Assembly: GCA_016219235.1 (NCBI GenBank)
Contig: JACRBO010000273.1
Span: forward strand, 1 to 8,213
DNA: 8,213 nt
Source of the DNA: Chloroflexota bacterium
GTDB taxonomy: Bacteria; Chloroflexota; Anaerolineae; Fen-1058
Reading direction: 5' to 3'
The notes beneath the pieces were generated by a model, which worked only from the letters and a program-made list of their open reading frames with translations, had not been told where the DNA came from and ran no database searches. This document shows, piece after piece, positions 7,006 to 8,213 of the stretch. The position numbers and the translations under genes were made by a program. Position 1 is the first letter of the stretch. Every line of letters starts with the position of its first letter.

Positions 7006-8213
7006 TTAGTCATTGATCAACGGCAGATACACGCCGTAGATGTGAACCGTCGTCGGCGCGGTCGCCGTGACTGGCGAGTGTGCATCGGCCGACCACTGCG
7101 CCGCATTGTCGAGCGTGGCCGCGCCGATGGGCAGGTGGCCCAGCTCGTTCACGCGCGCGGCGTACCGCATCGATCGGCCTTCGCCACCCGGCAGCTCGCC
7201 GTTCCACGCCAGCGTCGGCGTGAAGTCCAGTGCGTCACTCAACGTGAAGTAGCGCGCATCGAGCGTGGGCGTCAGCCACATGGCCGCGCTTAAACCGCCG
7301 CTGTTGGTCAGCGTAAACGTGAAGGTGATCAATTCACCCGGCTTCATCGCGGCTGTGCTGGCGCTGAAACTCGCAGTGACATTTGCGGGCCAGGCGTTGA
7401 CACTCACACTTGGCGCGTTCAGTTGCCGCACTTGCCCGTCGCCGCTGAGGGTGGCTACGTTCGTGATCGATCCGCTGAAGGTGATCAAGGTGCGCGCCGT
7501 GATGGTAAACGTCTGCGTGCTCTGCCCCCCGATCGAGCCGCCGGCCGTTAACGTCGAGCCGTTTTGCGTCAGGCCCGGCGCGCTGACCAGCGTCAACGCC
7601 GCATGCAGCGTATCGGTCAGCATGAAGTCCGTGGTGACATCGCCGCTGTTGGAGACGATCAGCGTGTAGGTCAACAACTGCCCCGCCGTGATCGCGGTCG
7701 TGTTCACCAACTTGGCCGAGCCGCTAAAGTCCCCGGACGCTACCGCGCCAAAGTCCAGCCCAATCAACACCGGATCGTGATCAGAGGCGCGATAGGGTGT
7801 GGGCGAGTACATGTCTGGCGGATTGAATTCCGTGTTGTAGTCGATGACGCTCGGCTCATCGGCATTGATATGCCAGTAGGTTACGCCCGTGCTGTGCGGG
7901 TCGAGACTGCTCGTCGTCAACGCATGATCGAGATAACCCGCTTGCCCGTCAAACACATACGAATAGCGCATGGCCGCCGGGACGCGCAGCGCCTGATTGA
8001 TCAGGCCGCCGGACACCAACGCGTTGATCGGGTCTTCGATGCCGTAAGCGTTGAGGTCGCCGATCACGATCACGTCGGGATCGGTCACTTGCAAAGTCGT
8101 GATCCAATCGAGCAGGCCGTTGGCCTGCGCCGTGCGCTTGACGTTCCAGCAGCCCTGCCCGAAGTCCAGATCGACGCCGCTCGACGGACAGCTGCCCTTC
8201 GACTTGAAGTGGT
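7006..8213 (-). CDS. Secreted ExeM/NucH-like endonuclease/exonuclease/phosphatase protein, C-terminal part
   Basis: The frame is open from the window edge (first full codon at 8211) to a TAA at 7006, giving 401 visible residues; the N-terminus lies outside the window. Visible residues 1-155 match the end of an EEP-fold domain as found in extracellular nucleases of the ExeM/NucH type: HFKSKG at the start, GDLNAY (Asp52, Asn54), YSYVFDGQAGYLDHAL (Asp95, His96), WHINADEP, and YRASDHDP (Asp144 and catalytic His145). Such enzymes cut DNA or RNA phosphodiesters using a divalent metal. Two DUF11-like beta repeats follow (about 160-270 and 275-385), which usually act as stalk or surface modules. The protein ends VYLPLIND, resembling the tail of the next protein. 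The gene is 22 bp upstream of the PHP protein gene and probably co-transcribed. A possible internal TTG at 8094 is not a real start, because conserved EEP sequence lies upstream of it. Confidence 0.92.
   Translation of the reverse strand, partial: HFKSKGSCPSSGVDLDFGQGCWNVKRTAQANGLLDWITTLQVTDPDVIVIGDLNAYGIEDPINALVSGGLINQALRVPAAMRYSYVFDGQAGYLDHALTTSSLDPHSTGVTYWHINADEPSVIDYNTEFNPPDMYSPTPYRASDHDPVLIGLDFGAVASGDFSGSAKLVNTTAITAGQLLTYTLIVSNSGDVTTDFMLTDTLHAALTLVSAPGLTQNGSTLTAGGSIGGQSTQTFTITARTLITFSGSITNVATLSGDGQVRQLNAPSVSVNAWPANVTASFSASTAAMKPGELITFTFTLTNSGGLSAAMWLTPTLDARYFTLSDALDFTPTLAWNGELPGGEGRSMRYAARVNELGHLPIGAATLDNAAQWSADAHSPVTATAPTTVHIYGVYLPLIND

Noticed and set aside
7006..8094. TTG at 8094 as the start of the nuclease gene
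   Set aside because: Conserved EEP-domain sequence continues upstream in frame to the window edge, so the gene is cut by the window rather than starting here.

Overview
The window reads as chromosomal DNA of a GC-rich bacterium, most likely a Chloroflexota member (Anaerolineae/Chloroflexia-like). That assignment is an inference. It rests on two secreted multidomain proteins that both end in a short Tyr-Leu-Pro-Leu-[Val/Ile] tail, on their Ig/DUF11/lamin-tail-type module architecture, and on a secreted CehA-like PHP phosphoesterase beside an ExeM/NucH-type nuclease. Every gene I can support lies on the minus strand, so transcription runs from high to low coordinates. Two genes run off the window edges.

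Region A (8213 to 2721) is a two-gene unit for secreted proteins. The C-terminal 401 residues of an ExeM/NucH-like endonuclease/exonuclease/phosphatase (EEP) protein with DUF11-like repeats are followed, 22 bp later, by a 1420-residue secreted protein. That protein has a signal peptide, an all-beta N-terminal module, two Ig-like (Big_5) domains, a complete PHP metal site, a CARDB-like domain, a DUF4350/GATase-like Rossmann domain and two OB-fold-like domains. A 17-bp perfect hairpin (2657-2703) closes the unit.

Region B (about 2546 to 1304) starts with a putative sigma70-type promoter overlapped by a perfect inverted repeat. It encodes a small ECF sigma factor whose stop codon overlaps (ATGA) the start of a methylated-DNA--cysteine S-methyltransferase. 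No anti-sigma gene is visible. The pair suggests a DNA-alkylation or stress response module.

Region C (1266 to 1) starts with a near-consensus promoter (TTGACA-16-TACAAT) and a strong Shine-Dalgarno sequence. It encodes a small DUF2917-like protein, a GTG-initiated Lrp/AsnC regulator overlapping it by 4 bp, and, 17 bp later, the N-terminal part of an EamA/DMT transporter. A plausible reading is a metabolite (for example amino-acid) exporter under its own Lrp-type sensor.

No rRNA, tRNA, CRISPR array, transposase or IS end was seen. The most interesting leads are the shared C-terminal tail of the two secreted proteins, the secreted nuclease/PHP pairing, the sigma-alkyltransferase coupling, and the local excess of the palindrome CGATCG.
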